Assembly (NCBI GenBank): GCA_028673005.1
Contig: CM054114.1
Span: 24,829,369-24,893,368, forward strand
Length of the DNA stretch: 64,000 nt
Source: Tanypteryx hageni
Taxonomy: Eukaryota; Arthropoda; Insecta; Odonata; Petaluridae
Reading direction: 5' to 3'
A model generated the notes under the pieces. The model was given only the letters and a program-made list of their open reading frames with translations, made no database searches and was not told the DNA's origin. This document shows positions 9,801 to 21,810 of this stretch, in pieces (position 1 is the first letter of the stretch; every line of letters begins with the position of its first letter). The position numbers and the translations under genes are program-made.

Positions 9801-12722
9801 CTTAAGAGAATCCTAGGTACTGCCGCCCCTTAAGAGAATCCTAGGTACTGCCGCCCCTTAAGAGAATCCTAGGTACTGCCGCCCTTTAAGAGAATCCTAG
9901 GTACTGCCGCCCCTTAAGAGAATCCTAGGTACTACCGCCCCTTAAGAGAATCCTAGGTACTGACGCCCCTTATGAGAATCCTAGGTACTGCAGCCCCTTA
10001 AGAGAATGCTAGGTACTGCCGCCCCTTAAGAGAATCCTATTTACTGCCGCCCCTTAAGAGAATCCTAGGTACTGCCGCCCCTTAAGAGAATCCTAGGTAC
10101 TGCCGCCCCTTAAGAGAATCCTAGGTACTGCCGCCCCTTAAGAGAATCCTAGTAACTGCCGCCCCTTAAGAGAATCCTAGGTACTGCCGCCCCTTAAGAG
10201 AATCTTAGGTACTGCCGCCCCTTAAGAGAATCCTAGGTACTGCCGCCCCTTAAGTGAATCCTAGGTACTGCCGCCCCTTAAGAGAATCCTAGGTACTGCA
10301 GCCCCTTAAGAGAATCCCAGTTACTTCCGCCCCTTAAGAGAATCCTAGGTACTGCCGCCCCTTAATAGAATCCTAGGTACTGCCGCCCCTTAAGAGAATC
10401 CTAGGTACTGCCGCCCCTTAAGAGAATTCCTGTTACTGCCGCCCCTTAAGAGAATCATGGTTACTGCCGCCCCTTAAGAGAATCCCAGTTACTGCCGCCC
10501 CTTAAGAGAATCCCAGTTACTGCCGCCCCTTAAGAGAATCCCGGGTACTGACGCCCCTTAAGAGAATCCTAGGTACTGCCGCCCCTTAAGAGAATCCCAG
10601 GTACTGTCGCCCCTTAAGAGAATCCAAGGTACTGCCGCCCCTTAAGAGAATCCTAGGTACTGCAGCCCCCTAATAGAATCCTATTTACTGCCGCCCCTTA
10701 AGAGAATCCTATGTCCTGCCGCCTCTTAAGAGAATCCTATGTACTGCCGTAGTATCCTAGGTACTGCCGCCCCTTAAGAGAATCCTAGGTACTGCCGCCC
10801 CTTAAGAGAATCCTAGGTACTGCCGCCCCTTAAGAGAATCCTAGGTACTGCAGCCCCTTAAGAGAATCCCATTTACTGCCGCCCCTTTAAAAGAATCCTA
10901 GGTACTGTCGCCCCTTAAGAGAATCCTAGGTACTGCCGCCCCTTAAGAGAATCCTAGGTTCTGCCGCCCCCTAAAAGAATCCTAGTTACTGCCGCCCCTT
11001 AAGAGAATCCTAGGTACTGCCGCCCCTTAAGAGAATCCTAGTTACTGCCGCCCCTTAAGAGAATCCTAGGTACTGCCGCCCCTTAAGAGAATCCTAGGTG
11101 TTGCCGCCCCTTAATAGGACCCTAGGTACTGCCGCCCCTTAAGAGAATCCTAGGTACTACCGCCCCTTAAGAGTATCCTAGGTACTGCCGCCCCTTAAGA
11201 GAATCCTAGGTACTGCCGCCCCTTAAGAGAATCCCAGTTACTTCCGCCCCTTAAGAGAATCCTAGATACTGCCGCCCCTTAAGAGAATCCTAGGTACTGC
11301 CGCCCCTTAAGAGAATCCTAGGTACTGCCGCCCCTTAAGAGAATCCTAGGTACTGCCGCCCCTTAAGAGAATCCTAGGTACTGCCGCCCCTTAAGAGAAT
11401 CCTAGGTACTGCCGCCCCTTAAGAGAATCCTAGGTACTGCCGCCCCTTAAGAGAATCCTAGGTGTTGCCGCCCCTTAATAGGACCCTAGGTACTGCCGCC
11501 CCTTAAGAGAATCCTAGGTACTACCGCCCCTTAAGAGTATCCTAGGTACTGCAGCCCCTTAAGAGAATCCTAGGTACTGCCGCCCCTTAAGAGAATCCCA
11601 GTTACTTCCGCCCCTTAAGAGAATCCTAGATACTGCCGCCCCTTAAGAGAATCCTAGGTACTGCCGCCCCTTAAGAGAATCCTAGGTACTGCCGCCCCTT
11701 AAGAGAATCCTAGGTACTGCCGCCCCTTAAGAGAATCCTAGGTACTGCCGCCCCTTAAGAGAATCCTAGGTACTGCCGCCCCTTAAGAGAATCCTAGGTA
11801 CTGCCGCCCCTTAAGAGAATCCTAGGTACTGCCGCCCCTTAAGAGAATCCTAGGTTCTGCCGCCCCTTAAGAGAATCCTAGTTACTGCCGCCCCTTAAGA
11901 GAATCCTAGGTACTGCCGCCCCTTAAGAGAATCCTAGGTACTGCCGCCCCTTAAGAGAATCCTAGGTACTGCAGCCCCTTAAGAGAATCCCATTTACTGC
12001 CGCCCCTTAAGAGAATCCTAGGTACTGCCGCCCCTTAAGAGAATCCTAGGTACTGCCGCCCCTTAAGAGAATCCTAGGTACTGCCGCCCCTTAAGAGAAT
12101 CCTAGGTACTGCAGCCCCTTAAGAGAATCCTAGGTACTGTCGCCACTTAAGAGAATCCTAGGTACTGCCGCCCCTTAAGAGAATCCTAGGTACTGCCGCC
12201 CCTTAAGAGAATCCTAGGTACTGCCGCCCCTTAAGAGAATCCTAGGTACTGCCGCCCCTTAAGAAAATCCTAGGTACTGCCGCCCCTTAAGAGAATCCTA
12301 GTAACTGCCGCCCCTTAAGAGAATCCTGGGTACTGCCGCCCCTTAAGAGAATCCTATGTACTGCAGCCCCTTAATAGAATCCTATTTACTGCCGCCCCTT
12401 AAGAGAATTCTAGGTACTGCCGCCCCTTAAGAGAATCCTAGGTTCTGCCGCCCCTTAAAAGAATCCTAGTTACTGCCGCCCCTTAAGAGAATCCTAGGTA
12501 CTGCCGTGCCTTAAGAGAATCCTAGGTACTGCCACCCTTAAGAGAATCCTAGGTACTGCCGCCCCTTAAGAGAATCCTAGGTACTGCAGCCCCTTAAGAG
12601 AATCCCATTTACTGCCGCCCCTTAAGAGAATCCTAGGTACTGCCGCCCCTTAAGAGAATCCTTGGTACTGCCGCCCCTTAAGAGAATCCTAGATACTGCC
12701 GCCCCTTAAGAGAATCCTAGGT
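6843..12722. repeat. 28-bp satellite array S1 (5,880 bp)
   Basis: Array between I1 and I2. The first monomer is an edge variant with GCCACCCCTCAAG; CCTCAAG was seen only in monomers next to an island's right end. Barcodes include GAAACC near 7485, TGACACCC at 9235, a 20-bp truncated monomer near 10750, a 13-monomer (364-bp) tandem duplication seen as GTGTTGCC at 11100 and 11464, TGTCGCCAC near 12145 and CCTTGG near 12663. It is collinear with S4 (offset 32854) and, from 6893 on, with the second part of S3 (offset 23798). I noticed no difference from S4 by eye, but I did not compare every base. Confidence 0.97.
10745..10764 (+). repeat. Truncated 20-bp satellite monomer lacking the CTTAAG core
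   Basis: The monomer goes from CTGCCG directly to TAGTATCC, losing 8 bp that include most of the CTTAAG palindrome. The same truncated form, flanked by the same variants, is seen near 29262, 34548, 43604 and 57336, so it arose once and was copied with its long pattern. Confidence 0.85.
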
Positions 12723-15700
12723 GTCCTTTGTGTTCATTGTGAAGCCTTAAAAATTTCTCGCAGTTCCTAAAAAAATTCCCCCGTAATGACGTTTGGCGCA
12801 CGTTCTGCCTGCTAACATTCTTGCAGCTTCTCAGAGCGATATAACATTAGCAAAGAATTGAAAACATGTCTAGAAAATCAAAATGTATTCTTTACCTTTT
12901 TGCGAAAAAATCTTTTAAAATGAAATGAAAAGCGGTCGATTGGTGCAAAAGTTCATAGATTGGCGTTCGAGAGACGGTCCGGCGTCGGCGGCCGAGGAAG
13001 GAGAGACAAGGATGAAGAAGACCTTTCGTTGGAGCGGGCGGGCGGTTGGTGTGAGATTGATTGATTGCAAATTTTTTATTGTTTGTGGTAATTCGTTCCA
13101 TAGTCTGCAAGCGGTAACAATGAAGGACCGTTGTAAATTACTGTTCTGTGATGAGGAATAAGGTTTTTATGCCTCTCTCTGGTATTACGGTTATGTACAG
13201 TGTCTATACTCCTGAATTCCGTGGAAAGATAATGTGGGTTGTTAGAAGTAAGTAATTGGTATAGTAAGGAAAGCAAGTGGAGCCGTCTTCGGGACTTCAA
13301 ATGCAACCAGTTTAGCTTCTCGAGTGAATCAGAAATGTGGTCTGATTTCTTCAGATTAAAAATATATCTAATACACGCATTATTTGTTCTCTGAATCTTT
13401 AATGAACACTCCTGTGATAAATCTTGATGCGCTATATCAACATAGTCAAAATCCAGAATAATGAGTGAAGTTACCAGATGCTATTTGAGAGAAGCAGGAG
13501 TACTGCTACTTAAATTACTATGCGAGTGAAGGGATTACGTATAGTTGAATTTGCTATGTAGGCCAGGGGTCGGCAAGCTTCTGAGCCACATGCGTCTTTT
13601 TCATGACTTTCGTCCAGCTCCCTACTTCAACTCTCCCAATTAACCCTTTATTCCCCAAAACATTGTTTTGCATATAAGTAGGCATAAGTTCGGTCTGGAT
13701 TATCTTGTTCTTGTTTCTCTTTCTCAATTTTAGGTAACGTAAGTTTTGGATGTGTACATAAAATGTGGTACTGATGGCATTGTTAAAGTGCAAAAATATT
13801 TATACCACAGAGTAACTCCTTTGTCTCATTTATCAGATGTTACTCCAATGGGATATGACAATTAATTCTGTTATTATTATTGTACGTAGATTAATGTTTC
13901 AGCATTTAAAATTTATTGGCAGAATATAATTGAAAATTTTCCTATGTATGCAGGTGTTTTGCACAGAAACGCATCCAATGTATAGCTAAACAATACACAT
14001 CCCATATTTTAGCATCCAAGAAACGAAGTAGAGTTGGAAATTTGAGTATCGCCTTATATCCATGTGATGTGTGTTCATAGATACCCATCTATAGCCGAAT
14101 TTCACTCTCCTTATCTTGTTTAACAAGTAAAAACTTTCGCTTGGTGAAAGAGTTCCTTTTGGCATACAGGTGACATTTTAACGGGCAGCAGTATATAATT
14201 TTCGCCGTTGATTTGTACCTCTTAAGTCAGTGGTTCCCAATACCACATAAGGGTCTTGAAGAGTCAGCAGAGGAAAGTAAAAATATTTTGGAGAATGCAT
14301 CATATTTAATAATGACGAAGGTACCTTATGCTTTGGTGATTTAAGCGTTTTATGCAATTTAACGATTAAAGTGTGATCGGGCGGGACAGGCCTGTTTTTC
14401 TTTGGTTTGAACCTCCCTCCCTTCCGTATACCCTTTTTCGCCATGCAGATGTTTTTTTTTGTGGTTTGTGCGTATGGAAAAAGAGGGCGTTCAAATCGGC
14501 AAATGGTAAGCTCTTCCGGCCCTTCCTTCTTCCTTCAATTTTTCCCTTTTTAATTTTGTTGTGTTTCTCCTATTAATCCTCGAATCATTCCCTTTATAAT
14601 TTCCGTACGTCCAAGTAAGGCGGGGGTGGGCAAACCTTTTTACGTGGCGGGCCGCATTAACAGTTGCAGCTTCTTAGGCGGGCCGCATAAACAGATGAAA
14701 ATGCTTCGGCGGGCCACGTTAGGGCTCACATCGTAAGTAATGTGAGGTAATGCGAGGGATCCTGTTACTGAAAATCAATAATACATAATATGTTATCCTC
14801 ATAACATCACTGGAAAAGGTTTTCCGGCATTAAACTACAAATATGAAATTATATCTATTTTATATTACGGTTCGCTTTCATAATGGCATCGTGGGCCACA
14901 TAAAATGCCCTCCCGTTTTAATACAATAATCATAGCCATTCTAAATTGCAAACAGATGAAATGGACTTAAATGAAAGAATATCGTACAAAGTCATTATCA
15001 AATTACATAACATTGAGGTATTTGTACATAAATATTATACAATCAAGATATAAAAATGAATTATTGTAACAGAATTTTATAAAGTTAAAAGCTTTTATGC
15101 ATGAAACGTATTTAAAGGAAATTCACGTGGACGACGAAAAACGTCAAACCTTCACGTCAAGAATGAATTTGTGGATCAAGCAAAAATCTATTTGTCAAGT
15201 GATTTCTTCGGCACTGGATCAAACTCTCTTTCTGTTGCAACTGTAAAAAGAACGAAAATGAGTTTCTAAGAATGTCAATCATTAACCCTGCTAAACCTAA
15301 TGAATTTGATGCAGGAGGCAATGGGTATGCTTCAAATGTTGCAATAAATGTAAAATAAGGCAAATGCGATTACGGCCCATAAACAATGTTTCTAAGAAGA
15401 TCACATTACCATTTTTAAAATTAAACACATCACATTGCACTAGATAATGTCCACTTTATCTATAATTTATTCTAAGCACAGTTGTATTTGCTGACGTTTA
15501 CGTGTTCACAGCAGGTACAGTTAGCCCATTTAAGATCTATATGTATTCATCATATAACAAGGAAAACTTTAGATATAGAAATTTCAATTTCTCGATCGAA
15601 AAATATATACATATTTCTAAATGTTCTGAAACAAAGAAGAATTAGGATTATAAACAAATGCATAATGAGAAATAAGAAATAATCAAGTTAAAAATTTCTG

Positions 15701-15898
15701 TAAATTCAAAATATTTCAAATTAAAACAATGAGACATCGATATGGGACATTTATTCTTTTACAAGCACAATTGTATCCTCTGGCGTCTGTGTTGCAGTAT
15801 CACTTCCAAACTCACTCTAATCTACTGATAACGGCAAAAAGTTATAAACAGAAATTTCAGTTACTCAATCTAAAATTACGGCTTATTTTGTGAACTGA
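12723..15898 (+). repeat. Non-satellite island copy I2 (3,176 bp)
   Basis: Same length and boundaries as I1. It has C at 14635, where I1 has A. It is preceded by a CCTTGG-type monomer (T at 12663) and followed by GCCGCCCCTCAAG instead of GCCACCCCTCAAG. I saw no other difference from I1 by eye. Confidence 0.95.
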
Positions 15899-17502
15899 CC
15901 TAAGTACTGCCGCCCCTCAAGAGAATCCTATTTACTGCCGCCCCTTAAGAGAATCCTAGTTACTGCCGCCCCTTAAGAGAATCCTAGGTACTGCCGCCCC
16001 TTAAGAGAATCCTAGGTACTGCCGCCCCTTAAGAGAATCCTAGTAACTGCCACCCCTTAAGAGAATCCTAGTTACTGCCGCCCCTTAAGAGAATCTTAGG
16101 TACTGCCGCCCCTTAAGAGAATCCTAGGTACTGCCGCCCCTTAAGTGAATCCTAGGTACTGCCGCCCCTTAAGAGAATCCTAGGTACTGCAGCCCCTTAA
16201 GAGAATCCCAGTTACTTCCGCCCCTTAAGAGAATCCTAGGTACTGCCGCCCCTTAAGTGAATCCTAGGTACTGCCGCCCCTTAAGAGAATCCTAGGTACT
16301 GCAGCCCCTTAAGAGAATCCCAGTTACTTCCGCCCCTTAAGAGAATCCTAGATACTGCCGCCCCTTAAGAGAATCCTAGGTACTGCCGCCCCCTAAGAGA
16401 ATCCTAGGTACTGCCGCCCCTTAAGAGAATCCTAGGTACTGCCGCCCCTTAAGAGAATCCTAGGTACTGCAGCCCCTTAAGAGAATCCCATTTACTGCCG
16501 CCCCTTTAAAAGAATCCTAGGTACTGTCGCCCCTTAAGAGAATCCTAGGTACTGCCGCCCCTTAAGAGAATCCTAGGTACTGCCGCCCCTTAAGAGAATT
16601 CCTGTTACTGCCGCCCCTTAAGAGAATCATGGTTACTGCCGCCCCTTAAGAGAATCCCAGTTACTGCCGCCCCTTAAGAGAATCCCAGTTACTGCCGCCC
16701 CTTAAGAGAATCCTATGTACTGCCGCCCCTTAAGAGAATCCTAGTTACTGCCGCCCCTTAAAAGAATCCTAGTTACTGCCGCCCTTTAAGAGAATCCTAG
16801 GTACTGCCGCCCCTTAAGAGAATCCTAGGTACTGCCGCCCCTTAAGAGAATCCTAGGTAATGCCGCCCCTTAAGAGAATCCTAGGTACTGCAGCCCCTTA
16901 AGAGAATCCCATTTACTGCCGCCCCTTAAGAGAATCCTAGGTACTGCCGCCCCTTAAGAGAATCCTAGGTACTGCCGCCCCTTAAGAGAATCCTAGGTAC
17001 TGCCGCCCCTTAAGAGAATCCTAGGTACTGCAGCCCCTTAAGAGAATCCCATTTACTGCCGCCCCTTAAGAGAATCCTAGGTACTGCCGCCCCTTAAGAG
17101 AATCCTAGGTACTGCCGCCCCTTAAGAGAATCCTAGGTACTGCCGCCCCTTAAGAGAATCCTAGGTACTGCCGCCCCTTAAGAGAATCCTAGGTACTGCC
17201 GCCCCTTAAGAGAATCCTAGTTACTGCCGCCCCTTAAGAGAATCCTAGGTACTGCCGCCCCTTAAGAGAATCCTAGGTACTGCCGCCCCTTAAGAGAATC
17301 CTAGGTACTGCCGCCCCTTAAGAGAATCCTAGGTACTGCCGCCCCTTAAGAGAATCCTAGGTACTGCAGCCCCTTAAGAGAATCCCATTTACTGCCGCCC
17401 CTTAAGAGAATCCTAGGTACTGCCGCCCCTTAAGAGAATCCTAGGTACTGCCGCCCCTTAAGAGAATCCTAGATACTGCCGCCCCTTAAGAGAATCCTAG
17501 GT
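15899..17502. repeat. 28-bp satellite array S2 (1,604 bp, internally deleted)
   Basis: The shortest complete array. From its start to 17367 it is collinear with S3 (offset 4780) and S5 (offset 32854); the GTAATGCC marker at 16859 corresponds to 21639 and 49713. From 17368 to its end it matches only the last monomers before an island (S5 end, offset 41778). About 8.9 kb of S5-type array is therefore absent, giving the short I2-I3 spacing of 4780 bp. Confidence 0.95.
17316..17367. other. Exchange junction in S2
   Basis: Left of this interval S2 follows the early part of S3/S5; right of it S2 follows the pre-island end of S5. The left limit is set by the TGCCACCCTT monomer of S5 (near 59091), absent here. 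The right limit is A at 17368, where S3 has C at 22148. The 28-bp register is kept, as expected of unequal homologous exchange between monomers. Confidence 0.75.
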
Positions 17503-20500
17503 GTCCTTTGTGTTCATTGTGAAGCCTTAAAAATTTCTCGCAGTTCCTAAAAAAATTCCCCCGTAATGACGTTTGGCGCACGTTCTGCCTGCTAACATTC
17601 TTGCAGCTTCTCAGAGCGATATAACATTAGCAAAGAATTGAAAACATGTCTAGAAAATCAAAATGTATTCTTTACCTTTTTGCGAAAAAATCTTTTAAAA
17701 TGAAATGAAAAGCGGTCGATTGGTGCAAAAGTTCATAGATTGGCGTTCGAGAGACGGTCCGGCGTCGGCGGCCGAGGAAGGAGAGACAAGGATGAAGAAG
17801 ACCTTTCGTTGGAGCGGGCGGGCGGTTGGTGTGAGATTGATTGATTGCAAATTTTTTATTGTTTGTGGTAATTCGTTCCATAGTCTGCAAGCGGTAACAA
17901 TGAAGGACCGTTGTAAATTACTGTTCTGTGATGAGGAATAAGGTTTTTATGCCTCTCTCTGGTATTACGGTTATGTACAGTGTCTATACTCCTGAATTCC
18001 GTGGAAAGATAATGTGGGTTGTTAGAAGTAAGTAATTGGTATAGTAAGGAAAGCAAGTGGAGCCGTCTTCGGGACTTCAAATGCAACCAGTTTAGCTTCT
18101 CGAGTGAATCAGAAATGTGGTCTGATTTCTTCAGATTAAAAATATATCTAATACACGCATTATTTGTTCTCTGAATCTTTAATGAACACTCCTGTGATAA
18201 ATCTTGATGCGCTATATCAACATAGTCAAAATCCAGAATAATGAGTGAAGTTACCAGATGCTATTTGAGAGAAGCAGGAGTACTGCTACTTAAATTACTA
18301 TGCGAGTGAAGGGATTACGTATAGTTGAATTTGCTATGTAGGCCAGGGGTCGGCAAGCTTCTGAGCCACATGCGTCTTTTTCATGACTTTCGTCCAGCTC
18401 CCTACTTCAACTCTCCCAATTAACCCTTTATTCCCCAAAACATTGTTTTGCATATAAGTAGGCATAAGTTCGGTCTGGATTATCTTGTTCTTGTTTCTCT
18501 TTCTCAATTTTAGGTAACGTAAGTTTTGGATGTGTACATAAAATGTGGTACTGATGGCATTGTTAAAGTGCAAAAATATTTATACCACAGAGTAACTCCT
18601 TTGTCTCATTTATCAGATGTTACTCCAATGGGATATGACAATTAATTCTGTTATTATTATTGTACGTAGATTAATGTTTCAGCATTTAAAATTTATTGGC
18701 AGAATATAATTGAAAATTTTCCTATGTATGCAGGTGTTTTGCACAGAAACGCATCCAATGTATAGCTAAACAATACACATCCCATATTTTAGCATCCAAG
18801 AAACGAAGTAGAGTTGGAAATTTGAGTATCGCCTTATATCCATGTGATGTGTGTTCATAGATACCCATCTATAGCCGAATTTCACTCTCCTTATCTTGTT
18901 TAACAAGTAAAAACTTTCGCTTGGTGAAAGAGTTCCTTTTGGCATACAGGTGACATTTTAACGGGCAGCAGTATATAATTTTCGCCGTTGATTTGTACCT
19001 CTTAAGTCAGTGGTTCCCAATACCACATAAGGGTCTTGAAGAGTCAGCAGAGGAAAGTAAAAATATTTTGGAGAATGCATCATATTTAATAATGACGAAG
19101 GTACCTTATGCTTTGGTGATTTAAGCGTTTTATGCAATTTAACGATTAAAGTGTGATCGGGCGGGACAGGCCTGTTTTTCTTTGGTTTGAACCTCCCTCC
19201 CTTCCGTATACCCTTTTTCGCCATGCAGATGTTTTTTTTTGTGGTTTGTGCGTATGGAAAAAGAGGGCGTTCAAATCGGCAAATGGTAAGCTCTTCCGGC
19301 CCTTCCTTCTTCCTTCAATTTTTCCCTTTTTAATTTTGTTGTGTTTCTCCTATTAATCCTCGAATCATTCCCTTTATAATTTCCGTACGTCCAAGTAAGG
19401 CGGGGGTGGGCAAACCTTTTTACGTGGCGGGCCGCATTAACAGTTGCAGCTTCTTAGGCGGGCCGCATAAACAGATGAAAATGCTTCGGCGGGCCACGTT
19501 AGGGCTCACATCGTAAGTAATGTGAGGTAATGCGAGGGATCCTGTTACTGAAAATCAATAATACATAATATGTTATCCTCATAACATCACTGGAAAAGGT
19601 TTTCCGGCATTAAACTACAAATATGAAATTATATCTATTTTATATTACGGTTCGCTTTCATAATGGCATCGTGGGCCACATAAAATGCCCTCCCGTTTTA
19701 ATACAATAATCATAGCCATTCTAAATTGCAAACAGATGAAATGGACTTAAATGAAAGAATATCGTACAAAGTCATTATCAAATTACATAACATTGAGGTA
19801 TTTGTACATAAATATTATACAATCAAGATATAAAAATGAATTATTGTAACAGAATTTTATAAAGTTAAAAGCTTTTATGCATGAAACGTATTTAAAGGAA
19901 ATTCACGTGGACGACGAAAAACGTCAAACCTTCACGTCAAGAATGAATTTGTGGATCAAGCAAAAATCTATTTGTCAAGTGATTTCTTCGGCACTGGATC
20001 AAACTCTCTTTCTGTTGCAACTGTAAAAAGAACGAAAATGAGTTTCTAAGAATGTCAATCATTAACCCTGCTAAACCTAATGAATTTGATGCAGGAGGCA
20101 ATGGGTATGCTTCAAATGTTGCAATAAATGTAAAATAAGGCAAATGCGATTACGGCCCATAAACAATGTTTCTAAGAAGATCACATTACCATTTTTAAAA
20201 TTAAACACATCACATTGCACTAGATAATGTCCACTTTATCTATAATTTATTCTAAGCACAGTTGTATTTGCTGACGTTTACGTGTTCACAGCAGGTACAG
20301 TTAGCCCATTTAAGATCTATATGTATTCATCATATAACAAGGAAAACTTTAGATATAGAAATTTCAATTTCTCGATCGAAAAATATATACATATTTCTAA
20401 ATGTTCTGAAACAAAGAAGAATTAGGATTATAAACAAATGCATAATGAGAAATAAGAAATAATCAAGTTAAAAATTTCTGTAAATTCAAAATATTTCAAA

Positions 20501-20678
20501 TTAAAACAATGAGACATCGATATGGGACATTTATTCTTTTACAAGCACAATTGTATCCTCTGGCGTCTGTGTTGCAGTATCACTTCCAAACTCACTCTAA
20601 TCTACTGATAACGGCAAAAAGTTATAAACAGAAATTTCAGTTACTCAATCTAAAATTACGGCTTATTTTGTGAACTGA
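17503..20678 (+). repeat. Non-satellite island copy I3 (3,176 bp)
   Basis: Same length and junctions as the others, with C at 19415 (SNP site). It is preceded by CCTAGG (A at 17443) and followed by GCCGCCCCTCAAG. Its marker set matches I6, not its neighbour I2, because the preceding array S2 carries an S5-type end. Confidence 0.95.
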
Positions 20679-21810
20679 CCTAAGTACTGCCGCCCCTCAA
20701 GAGAATCCTATTTACTGCCGCCCCTTAAGAGAATCCTAGTTACTGCCGCCCCTTAAGAGAATCCTAGGTACTGCCGCCCCTTAAGAGAATCCTAGGTACT
20801 GCCGCCCCTTAAGAGAATCCTAGTAACTGCCACCCCTTAAGAGAATCCTAGTTACTGCCGCCCCTTAAGAGAATCTTAGGTACTGCCGCCCCTTAAGAGA
20901 ATCCTAGGTACTGCCGCCCCTTAAGTGAATCCTAGGTACTGCCGCCCCTTAAGAGAATCCTAGGTACTGCAGCCCCTTAAGAGAATCCCAGTTACTTCCG
21001 CCCCTTAAGAGAATCCTAGGTACTGCCGCCCCTTAAGTGAATCCTAGGTACTGCCGCCCCTTAAGAGAATCCTAGGTACTGCAGCCCCTTAAGAGAATCC
21101 CAGTTACTTCCGCCCCTTAAGAGAATCCTAGATACTGCCGCCCCTTAAGAGAATCCTAGGTACTGCCGCCCCCTAAGAGAATCCTAGGTACTGCCGCCCC
21201 TTAAGAGAATCCTAGGTACTGCCGCCCCTTAAGAGAATCCTAGGTACTGCAGCCCCTTAAGAGAATCCCATTTACTGCCGCCCCTTTAAAAGAATCCTAG
21301 GTACTGTCGCCCCTTAAGAGAATCCTAGGTACTGCCGCCCCTTAAGAGAATCCTAGGTACTGCCGCCCCTTAAGAGAATTCCTGTTACTGCCGCCCCTTA
21401 AGAGAATCATGGTTACTGCCGCCCCTTAAGAGAATCCCAGTTACTGCCGCCCCTTAAGAGAATCCCAGTTACTGCCGCCCCTTAAGAGAATCCTATGTAC
21501 TGCCGCCCCTTAAGAGAATCCTAGTTACTGCCGCCCCTTAAAAGAATCCTAGTTACTGCCGCCCTTTAAGAGAATCCTAGGTACTGCCGCCCCTTAAGAG
21601 AATCCTAGGTACTGCCGCCCCTTAAGAGAATCCTAGGTAATGCCGCCCCTTAAGAGAATCCTAGGTACTGCAGCCCCTTAAGAGAATCCCATTTACTGCC
21701 GCCCCTTAAGAGAATCCTAGGTACTGCCGCCCCTTAAGAGAATCCTAGGTACTGCCGCCCCTTAAGAGAATCCTAGGTACTGCCGCCCCTTAAGAGAATC
21801 CTAGGTACTG

